A stretch of 17,778 nucleotides of DNA from Candidatus Saccharimonadales bacterium (GTDB taxonomy: Bacteria; Patescibacteriota; Saccharimonadia; Saccharimonadales; Saccharimonadaceae): assembly GCA_030145955.1 (NCBI GenBank), contig JASLCR010000050.1, positions 1-17,778 on the forward strand. Reading direction: 5' to 3'. Shown in pieces: positions 1 through 7,219 of the stretch. A program made the position numbers and the translations under genes. The stretch's first letter is position 1. Every line of letters begins with the position of its first letter. The notes below the pieces were generated by a model, which saw only the letters and a list, made by a program, of their open reading frames with translations, searched no databases and was not told where the DNA came from.

Positions 1-110
1 GTACCTAAAACGTGCTGATTTTTACGATGTGCCCTGCCGGTTGCGGTCTCTCCGGTAATCGGCGAAATATATTTTTTGTCATGAGGTTTGTCATTTGCGC
101 TTGAGGTTGG
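1..110 (-). other. Open continuation of the EEP-protein frame past its stop
   Basis: After the TGA that ends the 1058-aa gene (111-113), the same minus-strand frame stays open for about 36 codons to the window edge. It reads as a hydrophilic stretch (P-T-S-S-A-N-D-K-P-H-D-K-K-Y-I-S-P, later K-N-Q-H-V-L-G). A second frame is open until a TAG near base 6. The stretch has no good start codon with a ribosome binding site. The ATG overlapping the TGA (112-114) opens only a seven-codon frame. It could be the severed end of the nuclease domain, the beginning of another gene, or plain intergenic DNA. An open run of this length is not statistically striking. Confidence 0.25.
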
Positions 111-114
111 TCAT
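82..114. repeat. Short imperfect direct repeat, 13 bp x 2
   Basis: TGAGGTTTGTCAT at 82-94 and TGAGGTTGGTCAT at 102-114 match at 12 of 13 positions with a 20-bp period. The second copy covers the stop codon of the 1058-aa gene. No function is evident. Confidence 0.45.
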
Positions 115-3100
115 GGTTTATTTTTATTCTTTCCATCTTCAAGGTCGTGGGCGTGCTGCAGCGTTGCGTCTTTCGTCATGGTGCAGTAGCCAGTACCATT
201 GTCGGCGCCATTTTTTCCGCTCCCGTTAAAGTCGCCCGTAACAATAACGATATCTTTCCCGTTTGATTTTGATTTTGCCCAAGCATGATACGCGTCTGCA
301 TTAAACTGTTGCTTATTTTTTCCAGGAGTTTTCGATGGATCTCCTCCTCCGTGATCCTTGTTTGGAACATGGACGTTAAGTATATAGATATTTTGTCCAT
401 CCTTAGATTGGAGTTTCACCCACGGGGACCAGTCTTTTCTGAAGTCACCACCATTGCTATAGGAGTCGATTCGCCCCTCTCCTACTTTGCTGAACTTACC
501 TTTATTCCACATAATAGCTATACCTTGTCTGTCTGGTACTGTTTGAGGGAAGGAGTCGTATGAGGTTAGTCTATCTTGCAGGCTCTTTAGTTGCCCAGGT
601 CCAACCTCCTGCATACCAACAATATCAAATGCTGGTGCGCCGTTTGTTTCACCAAGAATCGTGCTCCCTTCTAGTTCGATGCGCTTATTTGGCTTTTGGC
701 CATACGCTTCGTGAAGAAGATTATAGCTGGCAACAGTAAGACTACTTACGCTACTTGTAGCTGTGTTGTTTGAAGAACTTTCTGTAGGCTCTGTGTCGCT
801 TGGGCCGTTGTCCATACCTTCGTTAATACTTGAGTCAATATAGAATAACCTGAACATCGTATTGCGTTCACTATCTTCCTTGCTGCCCTGAATACACTCG
901 TCTCCGGTATCTCCTCCGCCAATGTTATCTCCAATAGACTTCTCTCTTTCAATACAGTTTTCAATAAAGTTTTTATATTCTCCGCTCTTTTCCGCAGTTA
1001 AAGCGTCTTTGTAGGTGCTACTTCCAACATCGGTTGTCTCCATGTCCTCACTGATGTATTTATTATTTATCATATAGTCAAGAACAACTTCTGGATCAGT
1101 ATCAAGTGCTTTTTTACTCAAACCGTAACGTAGGTTACAGAATGGGTCTGCAGCTAAGTTTCTTTCGGTATATTCCGGGTCTGGGCACGATTCAAACTCC
1201 TCTACCCTAGATCCATCCGCAGATGCAACCAGTGTATTGGTCTTCGAGAATAGTGAGGAAGTGAAAGCGAGTGTTGAAGGAATCCACTGAGTAGGTGTGT
1301 CTAGTCTTGAGGTGTAGGGGATCAGTTGAGATACAACACTACCAAGGAAAGTATTTTTGCTTGATACATCAAAGGGGCTTAGCTCGGCTCGCTCATCTTC
1401 GTCGTATTGGGCCGCAACTTGCTTTGTGAGGTTGCTGTAGGCTACGGCATCATCTTTATTAAGTACTGCCAGTCCACGGCCCTGAGAAGCTTGAGAGTTA
1501 AAACCACCCGCGCCGGAAGTAAGTGCGTTTCCTGCCTCATTACCGTTCTCGTCGCCAGTTATTAGTTCGCCCTTTGCAAGATCCATTAATTTCGGTGTGA
1601 TGATTGCCATCGCTACTGATATACTCGCCGTCACGGCCAATTGCGCCACTGCACCTACCGACACTGTTGCACCACCAGTGAAAAATCCAACCACAGCTCC
1701 AGCGATGGCAGTACCGAACACAATTGTTTGACCTTGCCAACTTTTAATAAAACTACAGGTGTCATCAACCGTTGCGGTTGAGCCACCTTTACTAATAAAG
1801 CCTACGAAATCGGCAAACAGATTACTCGGTATGATTTGCCCGTTTATGTATCGTGAGGTCTCGTTGGCGAGAACGTTTGCCTCTATCGCTTTTTCGGTTA
1901 ACTGCTTTTTGCTGTCGGCATCTGAATCAAACTCTTTGGGTTTAAAAGTGTCACCATATGCGGCGTATTTATAGCCATCAGAGTCTGTTGCTGATTTACC
2001 CTGACTATTAACTGAGGTGATAATTTTTCCGAAAGCGGAAACGGGTTCTGGTTTTGCGTCGCCGGCCTTGATTTCGTCTGCAAGATTCGCAAACTGGTAG
2101 TAGTAGCGTATCATTTGCCGTTGACCATACAGTTTAGCCGCAAAGGCAGATAGGCGTAAAATATTCCATGCCGTACATGCTGAGTCGGCTGCACCCAGTC
2201 CAAAAGCGGTAGAAGTTAACGCACCCTTGAGTCCGGACTTTACTGCCGTTTTTCCTGCTGCATCTGCCAGTCCTTTTTTAGCCTCTATCTCGTCGACAGC
2301 ATTATTTATCCTGTTTGCGGTATCTTCGTCGATTGTTGTGCCACCCGGCCCCACGTACTCACACTTACTTTTACAGTCAGGGTCTTTCTTTTTAACTTTT
2401 TCTCCCGAGGAGCCTATTTCTGCTTCGCCACTCGCATTCTTTTTAATTTCTTCCTTTATCTTCTCTTCATCAGTGGCGGTGATATTTTGAGTTTTTCTGA
2501 GACCAAGTTTTGTACGCACCTTCTTTGCAATCCCGTCGGAAAATGCATAAAATTTCGGATTATAACCCCTATTTATAGCACTCCGAAGTGATGGATCCTT
2601 GACGGCCTCATTCACTAGCTGGTCTGCGGGTATAGTTTTACCCTTAAACTCAAATGACTCGGGCTTTGTTCTTCCAAATATGGTTTTTTTATCTCCATTA
2701 ACAGTAATTTCGGCCTTTTCAAATTTTTTGATCTGGCGGTTGCTTACACTTTGGTACTTACAGCGTATTGTAATTGGAGAACAGACGCCTTTTATTGTGT
2801 TCTTTGTGAGCTTCTTTTTCAGAATTGCTTTTGCTCGAAGATCCATGGCACTTAATTGATCATTGAATTTATCCAACATGGTCTCTTTGAAATGAACAAG
2901 AAGAAGTGCTGGAGAGAGAAGACCTGATATGAGTCCAAGAAGCACTATAATACCAACAATTGCTCCGGTTGGGCCAGCCTTTTTATTGAAGAACATCCGT
3001 GGACTAAGCAATTTAGTTCCGGATTTTTTAGCTTTCTGGCTGTTGAAGTTCCAGCCCGCATCTTGTTCGGCCTCATCAACACTATCTTCTGGTTTTGCGA

Positions 3101-3287
3101 GTTGTGAGTGGCGAGCTTTCTCGCTATTCTCCCTTCCAGCTGATTGCTCGAGGCTACTCATAGTACTCGGTACACTTGCAAGACTACTCCCCCCTGGAGC
3201 GGACTCACCTTCATTGTGAACTCCAGGAAGGTCGGGACGGATTTCTGGTTGGATATCCTCGTTGTATTTTCTTGCTGGCTCCGCCAT
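111..3287 (-). CDS. T4SS-linked membrane protein with C-terminal DNase I-like (EEP) domain
   Basis: This 1058-aa protein starts at ATG 3287, 13 bp after the VirB4 stop, with only a weak AGAG-type ribosome binding site. Residues 1-100 are hydrophilic and probably cytoplasmic. A membrane segment lies at about 107-131. A long middle region contains several cysteines (C169, C176, C305, C309). A glycine-rich hydrophobic stretch follows at about 520-570. A Ser/Thr/Asn-rich linker at about 825-848 leads to an endonuclease/exonuclease/phosphatase fold from about 849. There the family motifs appear in order: SYNLL (N856), MQEVG (E894), NVHVP (H973) and GDFN (D1019, N1021). In DNase I-type enzymes these residues bind metal and cut phosphodiesters, though some relatives act on phospholipids or inositol phosphates. 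Only 37 residues follow GDFN, so the last conserved Asp and the terminal SDH-type motif are not visible. The domain may be inactive, atypical or truncated. I do not recognise the middle region. The place in the operon suggests a machine component or a secreted effector. Confidence 0.8.
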   Translation of the reverse strand: MAEPARKYNEDIQPEIRPDLPGVHNEGESAPGGSSLASVPSTMSSLEQSAGRENSEKARHSQLAKPEDSVDEAEQDAGWNFNSQKAKKSGTKLLSPRMFFNKKAGPTGAIVGIIVLLGLISGLLSPALLLVHFKETMLDKFNDQLSAMDLRAKAILKKKLTKNTIKGVCSPITIRCKYQSVSNRQIKKFEKAEITVNGDKKTIFGRTKPESFEFKGKTIPADQLVNEAVKDPSLRSAINRGYNPKFYAFSDGIAKKVRTKLGLRKTQNITATDEEKIKEEIKKNASGEAEIGSSGEKVKKKDPDCKSKCEYVGPGGTTIDEDTANRINNAVDEIEAKKGLADAAGKTAVKSGLKGALTSTAFGLGAADSACTAWNILRLSAFAAKLYGQRQMIRYYYQFANLADEIKAGDAKPEPVSAFGKIITSVNSQGKSATDSDGYKYAAYGDTFKPKEFDSDADSKKQLTEKAIEANVLANETSRYINGQIIPSNLFADFVGFISKGGSTATVDDTCSFIKSWQGQTIVFGTAIAGAVVGFFTGGATVSVGAVAQLAVTASISVAMAIITPKLMDLAKGELITGDENGNEAGNALTSGAGGFNSQASQGRGLAVLNKDDAVAYSNLTKQVAAQYDEDERAELSPFDVSSKNTFLGSVVSQLIPYTSRLDTPTQWIPSTLAFTSSLFSKTNTLVASADGSRVEEFESCPDPEYTERNLAADPFCNLRYGLSKKALDTDPEVVLDYMINNKYISEDMETTDVGSSTYKDALTAEKSGEYKNFIENCIEREKSIGDNIGGGDTGDECIQGSKEDSERNTMFRLFYIDSSINEGMDNGPSDTEPTESSSNNTATSSVSSLTVASYNLLHEAYGQKPNKRIELEGSTILGETNGAPAFDIVGMQEVGPGQLKSLQDRLTSYDSFPQTVPDRQGIAIMWNKGKFSKVGEGRIDSYSNGGDFRKDWSPWVKLQSKDGQNIYILNVHVPNKDHGGGDPSKTPGKNKQQFNADAYHAWAKSKSNGKDIVIVTGDFNGSGKNGADNGTGYCTMTKDATLQHAHDLEDGKNKNKP

Positions 3288-3300
3288 AACTTACTCTGTA

Positions 3301-5202
3301 TTATACGCTGTATTCACCAGGGTTCATATAGCCTGGATTAACTGCTGGTTGGCCTGGATTTTGGCTTTGATTTTGCTGGGTTTGCGGTGTATTTGTGAGT
3401 GGTGTTGTTGAGACAAGTTGCTGCTCTGTTTCGCTTGGTACGATTTGGATGTGTACGTGATTTTGCCCTGCAAAGAATAGTCCCTGCCCTACTGGGAAGT
3501 TGGCAAGACGTTTGCGCTCTTCCTCGGTAAGTTTAAAGACATCGGCGAGTACGTCAACGGCGCTTGATGATTGCTTGAGGAGAAGTTGCATTGATGAGTT
3601 AGCCACAATAGCACGACCCATCTTGCTCCCCATAAAGTCTTCAACATCCTGGGTGATCGTCGTGAGGCCAAGCGCGTATTTACGAGCACGTTTCGCGAGG
3701 CTAAACAGGAAATTGGCCGAGTCATCATATTTCATAAGTTGCCACGCCTCATCAACGATGAGCATTCGCTTCTTTTGTTGACTACGTGTGATATTCCATA
3801 TGTGGCTCAGGACAATATACATTGCAACTGGGCGAAGTTCATCTTCAAGATCGCGAATATTAAAGACAACCATATTATTATTGATGTCGATGTTTGACTG
3901 CTGGCTGAAGATACCCGCGAATGTGCCGGTGGTGTATTTGCGTAGCCGCTGTGCAAGCTGTGGCCCGGTGCCACCCATGTGAAGGAGTGTATCGTAAAGG
4001 TCGGAAATAGTTGGAGGTGTACTGTGGTGCGTGAGTGGATCTGAGGTGATACCGGCACGAGCGTAGGTGTCGATAAGTCCTTGGTCAAGATCAGCCTCTT
4101 CAGCGGGAGTAAGCGCCGACATAGCTTGTCCGTTGGCAGCCACTTGTGTGCCGCCAAGCATTAGGCGGAAGAGGCCATGAAGGGTTACGAGGTTGGCGCG
4201 AAGTGCATCGTCGGCTTCTTCAGTATCGATTACTTGCGGCAAGTCAAACGGATTAATACGCGTGTCGCTATTAAGGCTAAGCCGCACGTAGCTTCCGCCC
4301 ACTGCATCGGACAGTTTCTGGTACTCGTTTTCCGGGTCAATAATCAATATATCTGCCCCCACCATCATGCTTCGCAGCGCCTCAAGCTTTACAGTAAATG
4401 ATTTACCGGCACCAGACTTCGCGAAAACAACCATGTTGGCATTCTCCAGCTTGAAGCGGTCAAAAATCACAAGGCCGTTATTGTGCATGTTGATACCGTA
4501 AAGAATGCCCGTATTGTCAGTAAGGTCAGCCGAGGTAAACGGGAAGCTAGTAGAGATTGCGCCGGTATTCATGTTGCGGCGAATCTGCAGCTGGTCGGTC
4601 ATTTGTGGCACGGTACTGTTAAGTCCTTGCTCCTGCTGAGCGCTAGCAACCTTTGAGAATACCAGTTGTTGGCCAAAGATAGTTTCAATCTTATGTTGCA
4701 CAAATCCAAGTTCATCCAAACTTTCGGCATACACGGTAATGTAGAGTCCATAGCGGAAGAACCGTTCAGCACCAACCTGCAATTGATCTCGAAGCTCTTC
4801 AGCATCCTGAATGGCTGCTTCGAGGCCTGGGTCACGGGTCTTCCCTTTTTCTTGGTTGATATTCATGCTTGCTTCAAGTTGAGTCACCTTTTTGCGCAAG
4901 TTATTCATGACTACCTGGGTATCAACCGGGTAGATGAACATACTAAGGTCGAGTACTTCGTCGATGTTAATGATCGAGCTCAGCCAGCCGGTGTAAATCT
5001 CGCGCGGGTAGCCGTACACATAAATTGTTCGACCATATTTTGTACCAAGCCTGAAGTAGCTCGACTGTATCTCAATACTACTTGGCGCTATCAGATCGCG
5101 AAGTGTGGTGATACCTTTTAGGAATGCCTGCTCTACCTCGGCCTGCTCGCGAGCGCGCTGTTGGGCGGCAATATCCATCGGATCAAGCTTTTTCTTTGCC
5201 AT
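3301..5202 (-). CDS. virB4: VirB4-family T4SS ATPase
   Basis: This 633-aa cytoplasmic, membrane-associated ATPase would energise assembly and substrate transfer by a type IV secretion system. An amino-terminal VirB4/TrbE-type region covers about 45-240. The RecA-like motor follows, with Walker A SGAGKS at 263-268 (K267), an IDPENEY motif at 288-294, Walker B LIVDEAW at 481-487 (D484, E485) and a TQDVEDF motif near 517-523. The last 35 residues are rich in Gln, Pro and Asn and look disordered. The length is somewhat below the roughly 800 aa of classic VirB4. ATG 5202 directly abuts the TAG stop of the 312-aa gene and is served by a strong GGAGG inside that gene, so the two are translationally coupled. 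VirB4 is the best-conserved T4SS marker, and this is the firmest functional call in the block. Confidence 0.95.
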   Translation of the reverse strand: MAKKKLDPMDIAAQQRAREQAEVEQAFLKGITTLRDLIAPSSIEIQSSYFRLGTKYGRTIYVYGYPREIYTGWLSSIINIDEVLDLSMFIYPVDTQVVMNNLRKKVTQLEASMNINQEKGKTRDPGLEAAIQDAEELRDQLQVGAERFFRYGLYITVYAESLDELGFVQHKIETIFGQQLVFSKVASAQQEQGLNSTVPQMTDQLQIRRNMNTGAISTSFPFTSADLTDNTGILYGINMHNNGLVIFDRFKLENANMVVFAKSGAGKSFTVKLEALRSMMVGADILIIDPENEYQKLSDAVGGSYVRLSLNSDTRINPFDLPQVIDTEEADDALRANLVTLHGLFRLMLGGTQVAANGQAMSALTPAEEADLDQGLIDTYARAGITSDPLTHHSTPPTISDLYDTLLHMGGTGPQLAQRLRKYTTGTFAGIFSQQSNIDINNNMVVFNIRDLEDELRPVAMYIVLSHIWNITRSQQKKRMLIVDEAWQLMKYDDSANFLFSLAKRARKYALGLTTITQDVEDFMGSKMGRAIVANSSMQLLLKQSSSAVDVLADVFKLTEEERKRLANFPVGQGLFFAGQNHVHIQIVPSETEQQLVSTTPLTNTPQTQQNQSQNPGQPAVNPGYMNPGEYSV

Positions 5203-6141
5203 CTAGATATCTCCTCCCTGCTGCATGTGTGGCTGTGGTGCCTCTCCTTGCCCTTTTCGTACAAATGTCGAGGTGGTGTTTTGGAAGTTTCCAAGAGGCT
5301 CACGAATAGCGGTATCAGGGTTATAAATATTGTAGTAAAGTTCACCAAGTTCTTTTGTGTTCAGCTGGACACTTTTCACACCCATGGCAAAAAGTCCGCT
5401 TGTCACAAGATCGACACGGTTTTTTATCTCGTCACGTGCTTTGTCGTAGGTAGCTTTATCAATTTTCACCGGCCCTGCCTGCTGTTTTGCAAAAATTTTA
5501 CCAAAAAATCCTTTTGCTTGGTCGCGTACGTTTGAGAGATCGCCGGCTGGAAAGTATGGAATGATAATAAAGAAACTCTTATCCATAATATTTGCTTCTT
5601 GACTAAGGGCATCGATAAAATCAATATAGTCGTCCATAAGAACATTGAGTAGCATATTGTCTTGGGCTCGGCGAATCCCGACGAGACGTTCGATATACGG
5701 CCCAATATCAACGCGCTGCGAGCGAATAAATATTTGTACTGGGAATGTGAGTGAGTTGAGGAAGTTTTGGTAACTATACTCTACCCCCTCGCGTTCGCGA
5801 GAGCTCATGAGGTCGAAGTTGATTGATTTACAGGCTACAACAGCGCGAAAGCTTCCGTCTTTCATAATCACCATATTCTCTCGAATTTCGGATATCAAAA
5901 GAGTGTTTTGTGTGCTATTCGGATTGCTGGGTGGTTTTTGGGCTGGCTGTGCTGCTTGAGCTCCTCCTTGTGGCTCTGGTTGTCCAGGGGTCATCTGCGG
6001 CGCGGGGGCAGGTTGCTGTGGAAAGCCTACAGGAGTGGCTTGCTGTTGAGGAAGGGGCTGCTGAACTGGGGCAGCAGCGGGCATTACCGGCTGCTGCGGT
6101 ATACCGTAGTTTTGTTCTGGTTGCTGTGACCCTGGTGGCAC
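5203..6141 (-). CDS. VirB4-amino-terminus-like T4SS accessory protein
   Basis: This 312-aa protein uses a GTG start at 6141, with GAGAGGAG at about 6152-6160 as the likely ribosome binding site, 33 bp after the PrgI stop. Residues 1-78 are almost entirely Pro, Gln and Ala and look disordered. From about 80 on there is a compact alpha/beta region (ISEIRENMVIMKDGSF, then ESINFD-like and VQIFIRSQRVD segments). It resembles the non-ATPase amino-terminal domain of TrbE/TraC/VirB4 proteins. There is no Walker motif and no membrane segment. The neighbouring VirB4 keeps its own amino-terminal region, so this is an extra subunit and not simply the missing half of a split gene. It is tightly coupled to PrgI and VirB4, and a stator or adaptor role for the ATPase is an inference. 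Confidence 0.7.
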   Translation of the reverse strand: MPPGSQQPEQNYGIPQQPVMPAAAPVQQPLPQQQATPVGFPQQPAPAPQMTPGQPEPQGGAQAAQPAQKPPSNPNSTQNTLLISEIRENMVIMKDGSFRAVVACKSINFDLMSSREREGVEYSYQNFLNSLTFPVQIFIRSQRVDIGPYIERLVGIRRAQDNMLLNVLMDDYIDFIDALSQEANIMDKSFFIIIPYFPAGDLSNVRDQAKGFFGKIFAKQQAGPVKIDKATYDKARDEIKNRVDLVTSGLFAMGVKSVQLNTKELGELYYNIYNPDTAIREPLGNFQNTTSTFVRKGQGEAPQPHMQQGGDI

Positions 6142-6174
6142 GTTGTTTCCCCACTCCTCTCTCGGAGATCTCTG

Positions 6175-7149
6175 TTAATGGAGCGAAATGACTACTTCAT
6201 CTTCTGGTAGCGACTCGCGTTTTTTAATACGGTTCGCTTCATGAGCAATTGTTTCGATCGATAAATCAGAGTTATTTGCAAGCTTTATTATATCAGGCGA
6301 AGGTGATATCTCGCTAGTGTTTTCTGTCGATTCAGTCGGTGCAGTTTGTGGCGGCGCTTGCGGGGTGGCTCCGATCGGCTGAATGACCGTCTGATGCATG
6401 CTTGTCGGGTATGGGTTAAGCTGCAGATGAGGCTCGGGGGCTGCGGGGTCTGGTTGTTGGGGGGTACTTAAATTTGCGTACGGATTTGGCAAGGGTGGTG
6501 CGATTGGTGCTGCCGGTGCCGGAGCAGGTTGCGGCATACTTGGTTGCATGGTTTGCTGGCGCATCTGGTCCATCAGGGCTTGTTTGCGTGCTGCGGCAGT
6601 CTGGTCAAGGCGGCTGTCTATTTGATGGTACTCGCGCGTTGATGAATCTAAAATATCTTCTACCTGCTGTGCCTCGTAATACATATCGGCATTCATTGAG
6701 TTTACCGTGGCGGGCTGTTGAGTAACACCACGTACTGCCCAGCCGTTGCTATCGACGATATTCGCGAGGTACGAGAAGCGACGCTCTGCTTCGTTGCCTG
6801 AGATATCCTTAGTAAGTTGTTTTTCAATTACTCGAGGTGCAGTGATTTCTACTAGCTCTTGAGTGCCGTCCGGGTCCCATAAGCGCTGATGTGGCTTAAG
6901 ATAAAACGATACAAGCGCTGCCATATATGTTTCCATTGGCTGATCTTTGCGTAGTGGCAAAGCGAGCGCGCCAAAAAACAAGATAATTGGTAGCGGTAAA
7001 ATGGCGAGGCCGATGAATAGCTGTGAAAGTACCCACCCAAGCGCAATAGCACCGGCTACGATGATCAGATAGATAAACTGCCGAAAACTAAACGGCCCGA
7101 TCAGCTTGTCGTCGGCTTCAACGTCTTGAGGTACTTTATATACGGCCAT
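6175..7149 (-). CDS. PrgI family T4SS membrane protein
   Basis: This 324-aa protein opens with the PrgI signature: a short cytoplasmic start followed by GPFSFRQFIYL and two closely spaced membrane helices at about 24-44 and 46-66. A conserved segment continues through FYLKPHQRLWDPDG at about 82-95. PrgI proteins sit beside VirB4 in many Gram-positive and candidate-phylum T4SS loci and are thought to belong to the inner-membrane complex (VirB3-like position). Beyond about residue 195 comes a roughly 90-residue tail rich in Pro, Gln and Ala, then a short charged end. Classic PrgI is much shorter, so the tail is an extension. ATG 7149 has no Shine-Dalgarno sequence but lies 9 nt behind an extended -10 element. 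It appears to begin the tight PrgI-312 aa-VirB4-EEP gene group. Confidence 0.88.
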   Translation of the reverse strand: MAVYKVPQDVEADDKLIGPFSFRQFIYLIIVAGAIALGWVLSQLFIGLAILPLPIILFFGALALPLRKDQPMETYMAALVSFYLKPHQRLWDPDGTQELVEITAPRVIEKQLTKDISGNEAERRFSYLANIVDSNGWAVRGVTQQPATVNSMNADMYYEAQQVEDILDSSTREYHQIDSRLDQTAAARKQALMDQMRQQTMQPSMPQPAPAPAAPIAPPLPNPYANLSTPQQPDPAAPEPHLQLNPYPTSMHQTVIQPIGATPQAPPQTAPTESTENTSEISPSPDIIKLANNSDLSIETIAHEANRIKKRESLPEDEVVISLH

Positions 7150-7158
7150 AGTGCTTAC

Positions 7159-7172
7159 AGTATAACATTATA
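7159..7172 (-). promoter_or_regulatory. Extended -10 promoter candidate for PrgI
   Basis: On the minus strand TGTTATACT (7159-7167) fits an extended -10 element, ending 9 nt before the PrgI start codon. An overlapping TATAAT lies at 7167-7172. No convincing -35 was found for either. If TATACT is used, the transcript would be nearly leaderless, which agrees with the missing ribosome binding site. Confidence 0.4.
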
Positions 7173-7219
7173 TGAGGCAGAACGATTCCCGTCTTGAATT
7201 AACGGTGTATCTTACCCAC

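Noticed and set aside
4666..5121. Plus-strand 151-codon open frame inside VirB4
   Set aside because: It is fully antisense to a gene with clear Walker motifs and has no ribosome binding site or family resemblance, so it is a shadow frame.
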